64,000 bases of DNA, taken from contig NZ_JAAHIH010000009.1 of NCBI RefSeq assembly GCF_010671925.1, positions 186,001-250,000 on the forward strand. The letters are read 5' to 3'. A program made the translations under genes and the position numbers. Positions 16,994 through 25,788 of this stretch are shown here, piece by piece. Every line of letters begins with the position of its first letter. Positions within the stretch are counted from its first letter, which is position 1. The DNA comes from Moorena sp. SIOASIH (GTDB taxonomy: Bacteria > Cyanobacteriota > Cyanobacteriia > Cyanobacteriales > Coleofasciculaceae). The notes beneath the pieces are model-generated. The model saw only the letters and a program-made list of their open reading frames with translations, was not told the DNA's origin and did not search any database.

Positions 16994-18352
16994 TTAATGA
17001 CGACGCTCGATCAGCCGCACCCAGAAGTTTTTAGGACAAGGATTGGGATTGTAGATAGTCTTGAGTTTGTAAGTGGGCGGGTCAATTGCCAATCTGACTC
17101 GGGTCAATAACGTTGCTATTATGGTCATAATTTGAATTTCAGCCATTCCTTTGCCCAAGCAGATGTGAGCGCCTAAGCCAAATGGGGCATAAGCACCGGC
17201 CTGATCATGCTCGTTTCGGGGTTCGCGATAGCGATCAATGTCAAAAGTATAGGGATCTGGAAAAAACTGTGGTAGAAAATGGGAAACGGTGGTGGCAACC
17301 AAAACGCGCTCTTTTTCTGCCACGAAGTATCCAGCAAATTCAAACGCCTGTTTTGCTGTCCGAGGTACTGCCAAAGTAATGGGGTACATTCGCAAGGTTT
17401 CCATGGCAGTGGCATGGAGAGATTTCATTTCTCTGAGAACTGATGCACTGAGGGCTTGTTCCGTCCAGACTGCATCCACTTCCGCAGTCACACGCTCCAA
17501 TATTTCTGGATGCCTTAGCAAGGCTAGGAGCATAAAAGTGCAAATATTAGCAGACGTTTCCATCCCAGCAAAAAACAGACTAAATGCTTGAGCAACCAGG
17601 ACTTCCTCAGTAAACGGTTCTCCATTTTCATCCGTTGCATCTAGTAAATCATCAATAAAATCTCGTTCTCGGTCGATGGGTTGATGAGTGCGATGATTTG
17701 CAATAATTTCTTGACCTAATTCGATAACTCTTGCTTTGGCTTTGAGATAATTGGGTAGACGTTGAGCCATTTGGGGCCAGCCCTTAAACGTCACATTCAG
17801 ATTCGTACAGAAAAACAACCTTAAATCCTGCAAATAATCTGCAGACCCATGATTAGCTAAGGCTAAACCTAACTGTTCTACCACAAGCTGCCGCATAGCA
17901 TCAATGACTTCAATTCGTTGCCCAATCTGCCATTGATTTACCATTTGTTCCGTGGTTTTGACCAATAGGGGCAAATGGGGCAGAATAGCTTCTCGGGAAT
18001 ACCCTCGATTCATCACCTGGCGGAGATTGCGATGTTGAGATCCATCCAGTGCTGAAATAAGAATGTCTGTGCCATATTCAGGAATCATCCTAGACCACAC
18101 TTGACGAGGAGTTAAGTAATCATCTCCAAATTGTGACATGAAGTGATTAGCCTCTGGGCCAGCAAAGATAATAAACTTTTGATTCAGAGCTTGAACACGA
18201 AAAACTGGACCTAAACCTTGATAGTTTCTAACAAAAAATCTAACTGAATCACTGGTCAATTCTAGTGCATTTCCAAATATTGGCAATCCTGGAACCAGAG
18301 GTGGCTCTTTTACTTGATTAGTTTGATTTTTTTTTACAATAGTCTCTGGCAT
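16994..18352 (-). CDS. Cytochrome P450 (tandem paralogue B)
   Basis: A 452-residue P450 with I-helix FAGMETSAN, ExxR in METLRMYP and a fully canonical haem loop FGLGAHICLGKGM. The C-terminal PPTYKLKTIYNPNPCPKNFW segment is shared almost unchanged with paralogue A. It sits between the cupin gene (56 bases upstream) and paralogue A (74 bases downstream), giving a tight cupin-P450-P450-squalene synthase block. Likely a steroid-tailoring hydroxylase, perhaps on the side chain; this is inferred from context. Confidence 0.87.
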   Translation of the reverse strand: MPETIVKKNQTNQVKEPPLVPGLPIFGNALELTSDSVRFFVRNYQGLGPVFRVQALNQKFIIFAGPEANHFMSQFGDDYLTPRQVWSRMIPEYGTDILISALDGSQHRNLRQVMNRGYSREAILPHLPLLVKTTEQMVNQWQIGQRIEVIDAMRQLVVEQLGLALANHGSADYLQDLRLFFCTNLNVTFKGWPQMAQRLPNYLKAKARVIELGQEIIANHRTHQPIDRERDFIDDLLDATDENGEPFTEEVLVAQAFSLFFAGMETSANICTFMLLALLRHPEILERVTAEVDAVWTEQALSASVLREMKSLHATAMETLRMYPITLAVPRTAKQAFEFAGYFVAEKERVLVATTVSHFLPQFFPDPYTFDIDRYREPRNEHDQAGAYAPFGLGAHICLGKGMAEIQIMTIIATLLTRVRLAIDPPTYKLKTIYNPNPCPKNFWVRLIERRH

Positions 18353-18408
18353 TTTAATGTTTTTTAAATGATGTTCGATAACGTATTAGATGTTTCAGTT
18401 AACGTGGA

Positions 18409-19530
18409 TCAATGGAACTTGGCTTTATAAAAATTAGCATTATTGTGCAAAGCTTCTTCAACCGAACTATCATCAACATTTATTTGTTTTCTGAATACCT
18501 TAATCATGCTTTTAAACACAACCGGAGAACCAAATATAGTGAAAAAATTATAAAGTAAATTGGTGAGCTTAATATTTCCCCCTTGAGTAATTCTAAGTGG
18601 CATACCAATTGACTCACTTAAATTCGTCACCTCATGCCACCACCAAGGAGGTGTGAAAAGAACATCACCTGGACTGACATTCACCACATATTTTGGTACA
18701 TGGTTGTATAAGGGATAGTGTGAGGGATCTTCCTGCTGCTTTTTAGTAATGATTGGTGAAGCAATGTAAGCCCCAGAAGAGCTATGGCCAATATTGGCGT
18801 ACATCCATGCCGAATGCCAGGGAGCCACAAAAACCCACTTTTTCTCTCCGTGAAGCTGACAAAACATATTACCGCCAGCAGCACAATGAAAGTAGGTTGT
18901 GCTTTGTGAACCCGCTAAAAATAACTCTGCCCGAAAAACCTGACAACCAAATTTTTGTTCAATCTCTTTTAAATTCACCTCTTCGCGAATATTTGGGTGG
19001 CTTCCAAATATTGATGAACAACCAACACCGTGGCGACGCACCCCTGTCCGAATGCTTTTGACAATTTCAGCAACTGTGAGCTGGGTTGTGGTATGAATTT
19101 GATAATGGGGAGTATCATATTTATTGTCATCATCTTTGTGTTCTAGACAAGGAAATACTGCATCTGAGTAGTGCTCCTTCAGGTAATCAAGTGACCAGTT
19201 TGTCACGGCATAGGAATCTTGAAAGATTCCTTTAATGACAATTGGAAAATTACTAGAAGCTAATTTTGTCAGATCGAATTCGTCTAAATCTTCTGGATAG
19301 ATACTGGGAACTTCATAGATTCCTCCAGCATTTGGATCTACAGTTTCCAGCATTCTTTGATTAATAGCATTTTCAACAGACTTGAAAATATTTTCGTTTC
19401 TAGTAATAAACCGCGAAATCCAAACCAAGTTCATTCCCAAGTCACTTAAAAAATCCGTTTTGGGATGATTGGGCTTGATACCAGTTTCTGCTGGTTTAAA
19501 AAACTCTGTTGCTATTTTTGATAGTGTCAT
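18409..19530 (-). CDS. JmjC/cupin-8 Fe(II)/2-oxoglutarate-type protein with HxA motif
   Basis: 373 residues. The C-terminal half has the cupin-8/JmjC pattern: TTYFHCAAGGNMFCQLHGEKKW (aligned to HxD-x4-N-x3-Q-x2-GxK of FIH-type enzymes) and a distal WWWHEV. The first iron site reads His215-Cys-Ala217, so the acidic iron ligand is missing; the distal His299 and the 2-oxoglutarate-type lysine region near 230 are kept. Loss of this acid to Ala is the hallmark of radical halogenases in the wider Fe/2OG superfamily, but it also occurs in inactive proteins. It heads the block cupin-P450-P450-squalene synthase. Role unknown; a steroid-tailoring halogenase or hydroxylase is a hypothesis. Confidence 0.72.
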   Translation of the reverse strand: MTLSKIATEFFKPAETGIKPNHPKTDFLSDLGMNLVWISRFITRNENIFKSVENAINQRMLETVDPNAGGIYEVPSIYPEDLDEFDLTKLASSNFPIVIKGIFQDSYAVTNWSLDYLKEHYSDAVFPCLEHKDDDNKYDTPHYQIHTTTQLTVAEIVKSIRTGVRRHGVGCSSIFGSHPNIREEVNLKEIEQKFGCQVFRAELFLAGSQSTTYFHCAAGGNMFCQLHGEKKWVFVAPWHSAWMYANIGHSSSGAYIASPIITKKQQEDPSHYPLYNHVPKYVVNVSPGDVLFTPPWWWHEVTNLSESIGMPLRITQGGNIKLTNLLYNFFTIFGSPVVFKSMIKVFRKQINVDDSSVEEALHNNANFYKAKFH

Positions 19531-20015
19531 AATGATTACTAGTTTTATGTATAAATTTATTTATTGTAAATTTACCCTGTAGTAATAATCAAATTTATCC
19601 GAATATAATAATTTACATAGTAATTTAATAATCACAACTAGTCACTCTGGATAAGCTGTTATTCATTCAAATAAAAAAAATAGCTATTACGGTTAAACTA
19701 CTTATGATTAATTAAGGGATGCCGCGATTTTATTCGATAGCAAAATAATATCGCAATCCTAAATAAAAAGCGCATTTTAAATTACTGAAAACATTAATTA
19801 TCAAGGGATATAGCGCTTATTTGTTACTAATTTATTAGTTTCTACTAATTTATAATAGCCAACCTAGGAGAGCCTAAAATTACTGCACTTCTTAAAAACT
19901 CGCTCCTTCTCCCTTGCCTTCTGCCATCTGCCTTCTGCATCCTGCCTTAAAGCAGCCCATTTCTTTCTCGAATCAGATAAGATTGCTATATCCAGTTTAG
20001 ATGTGTGACAGCTTA
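19531..20015. other. AT-rich intergenic region between cyclase and cupin genes
   Basis: 485 bases without a gene. It is strongly AT-rich and includes a low-complexity CCTTCTGCC-type stretch around 19910-19945. It probably contains the promoter of the leftward cupin-P450-P450-squalene synthase block and the end of the cyclase transcript. No operator or clear -35/-10 could be fixed. Confidence 0.4.
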
Positions 20016-22010
20016 CTAAGGTACAACCGTCGTGATCCTTTCTTGACGACGGGATTCGTATAGAGATAAAGCCCATATAGGGAAATAGCTGCGATAAAGG
20101 GTATAGTCTAGTAAAGCAGTACTAAAGAAAACACCAGCTGGATCTTGATGGAGCCATTGGCCATTGTCTAACTGCATTTGGGCTAAAAACTGAACTCCAG
20201 CTTCAATGGCCGCCCATGCTGAAGATTTGGCTTCCAGTAAAGCTTTCAATGCCCAAGCGGTCTGAATCACCTGACTTTCATGATGTTCGACATATTGCTT
20301 GGTTAAACATCCCTGGAAATGTTCTCCCCAACCGCCATCGGGTTTCTGCTTGTCGATGAGCCAATTACAAGCTCTGCGAATAGCTGGGTCGTAGGTTGGA
20401 GTTCCCGCAGCCAACAAACCTTGCATCCCAAACATCGTGCCATAAATAAAATTGACTCCCCAGAAACCAGGCCAGGAACCATCTAACCTTTGCTGACCGC
20501 GCAGCCAGAGTTGGGCGCGTTCAATCACTGCTTTTAACTGATTTTCCAGCTTGTTGGGGTAATGACAACGAAACTGAGCCAAAGCCGCAAGACAGGAAGC
20601 TGTACACTCGATATAAGATCGTTCTGTCATCGAGTTAGCAAACATCTCCGCTGGGTTGATCCATTCTAATGTCGAGGGGATTTTCTGTGGCTCATAACTT
20701 CCAAATCCCCCATCCTCATTCTGACATCGCAGTAAGAAATGAACAGCGTCTTCTAAATTAGATTCGGGGATCATTTCCTCAGGGGTTTCGAGAAGAGCTA
20801 GTAACGCCTCTGCAGTACAGTCACTCACCGGCCAACCATGCCAGACTCCAGCAAAACAAAATCCGCCCTTGGGATCGATACGGTCGTTTTCTGCAAAATT
20901 TGGAAATGTTTTACGGATTTGCTGACTGGCCAGGAATTTTCTTCCTTTCTCTATATGACTCGCCACATCTACATGAGGACTAGCTGCTTGTAAGGCTTGC
21001 ACAACAAAACTAGTATCCCAGGTACTACTACGCGCCCCTGTGATTCTCAGTCCTTGTTGCTGATCCTCCCATATCCAACCCTCAAAAGATTTTAAGGCTT
21101 GATGTCGATCGACATCATTGGGATCATGTAACCATAATGCAATTAAATTTAGTAGACCACTGACAGGGGAAATAGAAGTGTAATGGGTCGCTTGTAGTTC
21201 CCAACGAATTTGGTCAAGCATCTGGCTGAGGACTCGTTCTCGAAGGTTGGGAAAATGCCAACGATCATAGACCGTTGCTAGGCTATAAAATGCTTTTAGA
21301 ATAAAACCAGGAGGACTGTATACTTCTTGAGATCTCAGTATTGTCCGGGCAACGGCAAAGTTGACTTTGTTGTATTCTTGCAGATAAAGTTCTGAGCGCA
21401 ACTCTTGGATAATTGGCGTCAAAGGCACTTGAAATTTACGCCCATATACATAAGCCATCCCCAGATAAATCAAACGAGTATGGCAATAGTATTTTGAGGG
21501 ATGAATAGGTAATTGTTTAGGCAGCAGCCAAACTTCTGGTAGAGTTGGATTAACGCCACACCAGTCGTAAAGGTTCAACATGGCCAACCAAAACTTGCCC
21601 CAGGTGGGAATGGAAATGACACCCCCCTGAGATCGGATAAATTCCCCCGCTGGCTGCAAGAGTTGATTGTTCGGTGGCACACCTAAAAGACGCGCCGCCA
21701 CATACACAAGGCTAGTGACAAATACATAGGGTGATGATTTCTCGTGTAACCCCCATAGTCCACTGGGTAAGCGTGTAGACTGAAACTGCTGCAACAGTGC
21801 TTCTTGACGTTGATTCGGTAGGGAGACCTGGGTGATGTAAGACATGAGGGCATACTGGGCTGCCAACAGAGGACACCAAACAACTTCCCCTTCCCAAGAA
21901 CCCTCTTCTGCCTGCTGCCTTAGGAGCGCTTGAATCCCAAGCTGCAAAACTTTAATGCTATCTAAAGGTTCAAATGTAGGATGCGTTACATCAATGCTGT
22001 GTGCAGTCAT
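20016..22010 (-). CDS. Oxidosqualene cyclase (DCTAE-type triterpene/sterol cyclase)
   Basis: 664 residues from the ATG at 22010 (a TTG two codons upstream is weaker). Several QW repeats are present, for example QNEDGGFGSYE, QRLDGSWPGFWG, QKPDGGWGE. The catalytic motif is SDCTAE (Asp397 in this numbering), the oxidosqualene-cyclase form, not the DxDDTA of squalene-hopene cyclase. Just before it HGWPV places His391 where plant cycloartenol synthase has His477 and Val395 where it has Ile481 (lanosterol synthases have Val). The ARSSTWDT segment is one residue shorter than in eukaryotic enzymes near the Tyr410/Thr384 position. At 664 residues it is shorter than eukaryotic cyclases (about 730-760). 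With a neighbouring CYP51, the product is expected to be a lanosterol-, parkeol- or cycloartenol-type sterol; which one is not readable. Confidence 0.92.
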   Translation of the reverse strand: MTAHSIDVTHPTFEPLDSIKVLQLGIQALLRQQAEEGSWEGEVVWCPLLAAQYALMSYITQVSLPNQRQEALLQQFQSTRLPSGLWGLHEKSSPYVFVTSLVYVAARLLGVPPNNQLLQPAGEFIRSQGGVISIPTWGKFWLAMLNLYDWCGVNPTLPEVWLLPKQLPIHPSKYYCHTRLIYLGMAYVYGRKFQVPLTPIIQELRSELYLQEYNKVNFAVARTILRSQEVYSPPGFILKAFYSLATVYDRWHFPNLRERVLSQMLDQIRWELQATHYTSISPVSGLLNLIALWLHDPNDVDRHQALKSFEGWIWEDQQQGLRITGARSSTWDTSFVVQALQAASPHVDVASHIEKGRKFLASQQIRKTFPNFAENDRIDPKGGFCFAGVWHGWPVSDCTAEALLALLETPEEMIPESNLEDAVHFLLRCQNEDGGFGSYEPQKIPSTLEWINPAEMFANSMTERSYIECTASCLAALAQFRCHYPNKLENQLKAVIERAQLWLRGQQRLDGSWPGFWGVNFIYGTMFGMQGLLAAGTPTYDPAIRRACNWLIDKQKPDGGWGEHFQGCLTKQYVEHHESQVIQTAWALKALLEAKSSAWAAIEAGVQFLAQMQLDNGQWLHQDPAGVFFSTALLDYTLYRSYFPIWALSLYESRRQERITTVVP

Positions 22011-22175
22011 TATCAAATAAGATGCTTAGTTAAGAATCAAGGAAGCTTGTTTTCACTAGCAAGCTTCACTTGGTTCCTTGACTTAGGAAAATGGTCTAAG
22101 CTTAGAAAGAATTGAAGTTCGTATGTAATGACAACCAACTAATTCTCATTAAGCGTTTACTTACGGGTATATTGA

Positions 22176-22718
22176 TTATACCGGTCCTAAAATGAGATTA
22201 CCAGGAGCATTTGGATCATCGCTAAAGAAGAAAGTTTTTACATGGGCTAAAAACTCTTCTTTACTGATAGAACCATCCCCATTGGTATCAAGTGCGGCAA
22301 ACGTTTTATCTGCTTGAGCTTGATCAGATTGCCATACTAAATTCATAGCTGTGAACTCGGGAAGACTAATTTGACCCTTACCATGGGCATCAACCATCAA
22401 AAATAATAGTTCTCCACCCCCAGCAATTAGCTGATTCAAACCAGGATCACTTTCTGGTTTATCATAGAAAGCTATAAATTCATCCCAAGTGATTTTGCCG
22501 TCGTTATTGCTATCCATTTTAGCCAAATCATTCCAGGGTTCGGTGACCATCTTGTCATAGCCACTCTGATATTCGGGGCTTCCAGGCTTATGACCTTGGA
22601 TCGCAATAGTCGATTCAAAAGATTTCTCTAGATCAGCTTTGCTAAGAACTCCATTGCCATTAGAATCCATTGAATTGAATACTTTGGCTAGCTTTTTCTT
22701 CCGAAATTCACTAATCAT
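22176..22718 (-). CDS. EF-hand calcium-binding protein (calerythrin-like)
   Basis: 180 residues from the ATG at 22718. EF-hand loops are DSNGNGVLSKAD, DSNNDGKITWDE, a degenerate DAHGKGQISLPE and DTNGDGSISKEE, the layout of bacterial calerythrin/sarcoplasmic-type proteins. The C-terminus ends in a DDPNAPGNLILGP-type tail. No signal peptide is seen, so it should be cytosolic. It lies 160 bases downstream of nothing in its own strand direction except the cyclase start (22010), which follows it, so it may share a transcript with the cyclase. A truncated second copy is at 23609-23792. Confidence 0.85.
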   Translation of the reverse strand: MISEFRKKKLAKVFNSMDSNGNGVLSKADLEKSFESTIAIQGHKPGSPEYQSGYDKMVTEPWNDLAKMDSNNDGKITWDEFIAFYDKPESDPGLNQLIAGGGELLFLMVDAHGKGQISLPEFTAMNLVWQSDQAQADKTFAALDTNGDGSISKEEFLAHVKTFFFSDDPNAPGNLILGPV

Positions 22719-23101
22719 TGTCAACTAATTTACAAAAACTACTTTGTTTATGGTTGAGCAATGTTATATCAACATCACTATTGCAATATAAACAAATTTT
22801 TTTTAGTTGTAAAGAGTTTAATTGATGGATTTTTGTGTAGACCGTGCTCAATCAACTTAGGACTTACTGCTCGGATTTATACATTGAAAAACTGCTCGCT
22901 GGGAAGTCATAGATTGCTTCTCTTTACTCAATCACATTTGGGCTTATCTGTCAATGGCTAAGTCCGATAAACTTAGAGGATCTCTGAAAAGTCAAAATAG
23001 TAGCGATCGCATCCCGTGACGGGCAAAGCTAGATCGCCAAAGTTTCAGACTTCAGAGCTAAAATAAAAACTCTTGTCAAGATAAGCTGTCAATAGCCATA
23101 A

Positions 23102-23608
23102 ATGACAGATAACGAGAGTAAAGTAATCAATCAATCATATCCTACGGATTTAAGCGATGAACAATGGCAATTGCTCGAAACACTAATTCCACCAGCTTGC
23201 GCCAGGGGGGCGTCCCAACGATTTTCCCAAAAGGAAGACAGTCTATAGCGCTACGGGGAAGGCAAGAGGCAAGAGGCAAGAGGCAAAAGTTTACTACAAC
23301 AGCTTTTGAGCTTGTATCAATGTCCTAACTTTAATGCGTAGTGCTATATCATTATTTTCGCGGCTTGGCGTATCAACGGTGATTGGGAACGAATTCACGA
23401 ACAATACGCGAAAATGGGTGCGAGCCTTCGCAAAGCGTGGCCTACGGCCAATCAAAGACCATGATCCGAGTCCTTTTGCAGCAGTAATGGAATTGCCAAT
23501 CAGTAGAAACCGCAACCATGATTCATCTGGAAGTGGGCTATGATGCTGCTAAACAGGTTAAAGGTCGTAAGCGTCATCTGGTGGTGGATACCCTGGGGCT
23601 GAAGCATG
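23102..23608 (+). pseudogene. IS5-like transposase fragment (copy 1)
   Basis: The reading frame opens MTDNESKVINQSYPTDLSDE and continues with QWQLLETLIPPA, typical of the N-terminus of IS5/IS427-type transposases. It is then broken by a MITE (23243-23350) and by a genome repeat near 23423-23450, and it is truncated at 23608. Non-functional. Confidence 0.8.
23243..23350. mobile_element. MITE inside transposase remnant (copy 1)
   Basis: About 108 bases with ends CTATAGCGCTAC and GTAGTGCTATATC and an internal GGCAAGAGGCAAGA repeat. The same family appears inverted at 48175-48284, which confirms the boundaries. Confidence 0.75.
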
Positions 23609-23792
23609 AGGGTTCGGTGACCATCTTGTCATAGCCACTCTGATATTCGGGGCTTCCGGGCTTATGACCTTGGATCGCAATAGTCGATTCAAAAGATTTC
23701 TCTAGATCAGCTTTGCTAAGAACTCCATTGCCATTAGAATCCATTGCATTGAAGACTTTGGCTAGCTTTTTCTTACGAAATTCACTAATCAT
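23609..23792 (-). pseudogene. Truncated EF-hand gene copy
   Basis: Encodes the first ~60 residues of the EF-hand protein at 22176-22718, including the first loop (DSNGNGVLSKAD), then runs into the transposase sequence of unit 1 at the duplication junction. Several base differences from the intact copy are present. Unlikely to be functional. Confidence 0.8.
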
Positions 23793-24176
23793 TGTCAAAT
23801 AATTTACAAAAACTAATTTGTTTATGGTTGAGCAATGTTATATCAACATCACTATTGCAATATAAACAACTTTTTTATAGTTGTAAAGAGTCTAATTGAT
23901 TTATTTTTGTGTAGACCGTGCTCAATCAACTTAGGACTTACTGCTCGGATTTATACTATTGAAAAACTGCTCGCTGGGAAGTCATAGATCGCTTCTCTCT
24001 ACTCAATCACATTTGGGCTTATCTGTCAATGGCTAAGTCCGATAAACTTAGAGGATCTCTGAAAAGTCAAAATAGTAGCGATCGCATCCCGTGACGGGCA
24101 AAGCTAGATCGCCAAAGTTTCAGACTTCAGAGCTAAAATAAAAACTCTTGTCAAGATAAGCTGTCAATAGCCATAA

Positions 24177-25050
24177 ATGACAGATAACGAGAGTAAAGTA
24201 ATCAATCAATCATATCCTACGGATTTAAGCGATGAACAATGGCAATTGCTCGAAACACTAATTCCACCAGCTTGCGCCAGGGGGGCGTCCCAACGATTTT
24301 CCCAAAAGGAAGACAGTCTATAGCGCTACGGGGAAGGCAAGAGGCAAGAGGCAAGAGGCAAAAGTTTACTACAACAGCTTTTGAGCTTGTATCAATGTCC
24401 TAACTTTAATGCGTAGTGCTATATCATTATTTTCGCGGCTTGGCGTATCAACGGTGATTGGGAACGAATTCACGAACAATACGCGAAAATGGGTGCGAGC
24501 CTTCGCAAAGCGTGGCCTACGGCCAATCAAAGACCATGATCCGAGTCCTTTTGCAGCAGTAATGGAATTGCCAATCAGTAGAAACCGCAACCATGATTCA
24601 TCTGGAAGTGGGCTATGATGCTGCTAAACAGGTTAAAGGTCGTAAGCGTCATCTGGTGGTGGATACCCTGGGGCTGAAGCATGGTTGTAGCCGTCACGGC
24701 AGCTTCTTTACCAGAGCGATAAGGAGCGAGATTATTATTCGACCAACTCAAGGCAACCAAAGAGCGATTTCACCGTTTAATTAAAATTTGGGTTGATGGT
24801 GGTTATCGAGCGTTGGCTTGATGAGGTGGGTCATGGATGTCTATGGTTGGATTTTAGAAACTGTGATGGGCTCATATACTGTCAAGGGTTTTGAGGTCTT
24901 GCCAAGACGTTGGGTTGTGGAACGGACTTTCGGATGGTTCAATTGGTGTCGTCGTCGAGCGTAAAGATTATGAAGTCTTACCAGCAACTTCAGCAAACCA
25001 TGATTCGAATTGCCTAGATTTCTGATTATGCTGAGACGTTTGGCGTAGCC
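24177..25050 (+). pseudogene. IS5-like transposase pseudogene (copy 2)
   Basis: The 5' part is the same as copy 1. The 3' part encodes, in broken frames, pieces such as MDVYGWILETVMGS, LPRRWVVERTFGWFNWCRR and KDYEVLPATS, characteristic of the C-terminal DDE region of IS5/IS427-type transposases. It is interrupted by the MITE at 24318-24425 and by several frameshifts and stops. Confidence 0.82.
24318..24425. mobile_element. MITE inside transposase remnant (copy 2)
   Basis: Duplicate of 23243-23350, offset by 1075 bases as part of the tandem duplication. Confidence 0.75.
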
Positions 25051-25372
25051 AATCACTTTTCAGACATCCTATACAGAATAATTCACACTAGCTACTAACC
25101 CATAGCAAAAATAAACCAGGGAGCATGTCAAATTCCCAGAACAAATGTACTAAAACGACTGATAACTGGTACTCAAGCCCGGAAAACAGTATAGTTCAAG
25201 GGTTTGTAGTTCAAGTGTTCTTACAAAATTGACCTGCTCCCAATAAACCAGTTACAGTAAAATATGAGATCAGGAATAATTAATGAGACAGATCAGCCTA
25301 GTCTTATTGCATAACTCATACCAAATCCAGTTCTCATAACCCCTTTATCTTTAGAGCCTAGATTGTTGATGA

Positions 25373-25501
25373 TAAGTAGGTGGGCTTAATTATCCGTAAA
25401 ATAGCAATTGAAATCCAAAATGGTGAAAACCCCTTGAATAAAGGCTTCCAGCTTCATTTTCGTATTCTGAGTTTTAACGTTTATTTATGCCCACCTACTT
25501 A
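25373..25501. mobile_element. MITE-like hairpin element
   Basis: Perfect 13-base inverted ends TAAGTAGGTGGGC (25373-25385) and GCCCACCTACTTA (25489-25501) around an AT-rich, non-coding interior. It lies in the gene-free stretch 25070-25788 upstream of the SDR-epoxidase pair. Confidence 0.65.
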
Positions 25502-25637
25502 GAACAGATTAGACTAATTTTTATACGTGGGTTTTGGCCATCGGATATAGTAATAATACTATATCTGTTAGGTAACATTGCGGGAAGCCCCGCGCCTGGT
25601 TGACTGAAAAAAAATGAAGTCAAAAGTGCTCAAATAC

Positions 25638-25724
25638 TTATCTAGAGAGAGATAGCAGCCCTTGACTAAACTGAGTGGGAGCCAGCATTCTAAGGACAGA
25701 AACCACTCATACCCTTGGAATGCT
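25638..25724 (+). ncRNA. Possible structured leader with an H-type pseudoknot
   Basis: Downstream of a GCGGG/CCCCGC hairpin (25580-25593) there is a small stem TATCT/AGATA, then stem 1 GAGTGG (25673-25678) with CCACTC (25703-25708), and stem 2 AGCATTCTAAGG (25684-25695) with CCTTGGAATGCT (25713-25724, one G-U). Stem 2 starts inside the loop of stem 1 and closes outside it, which is a pseudoknot topology. It ends 64 bases before the SDR start. It could be a leader, a guide-RNA remnant of an IS element or chance. Confidence 0.35.
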
Positions 25725-25788
25725 GTGAAAAAAACTCCCGTCTATATAACTGCGAGAAACGCTATATTAAATAATAATTAAGATTATC

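Larger units (their letters stand above)
22978..23608 (+). mobile_element. Truncated IS5-like element (copy 1)
   Basis: Left inverted repeat GGATCTCTGAAAAGTC at 22978 followed by a transposase 5' region. It is cut at 23608 by the junction of the tandem duplication, so the right end is absent. Confidence 0.75.
22535..24683. repeat. ~1.07-kb imperfect tandem duplication
   Basis: Unit 1 (22535-23608) and unit 2 (23609-24683) run head to tail. Each contains the 5' part of the EF-hand gene, its upstream region, the left end of an IS5-like element, the start of its transposase gene and an embedded MITE. By eye the EF-hand portion differs at roughly ten sites in 300 bases, while the IS portion appears identical, so the two parts may have different histories. 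Confidence 0.9.
24053..25069 (+). mobile_element. Degenerate IS5-like element (copy 2)
   Basis: Left end GGATCTCTGAAAAGTC (24053-24068) matches right end CACTTTTCAGACATCC (25054-25069) as an imperfect inverted repeat. About 1.0 kb including the inserted MITE and a palindromic repeat. Confidence 0.78.

Noticed and set aside
20016..22010. Squalene-hopene cyclase annotation
   Set aside because: The acid motif is SDCTAE, not DxDDTA, and the locus contains an epoxidase and CYP51, so an oxidosqualene cyclase fits better.
23294..24618. Pairs of 60-75 residue ORFs repeated at 1075-base spacing
   Set aside because: They are artefacts inside the MITE and transposase fragments of the tandem duplication.
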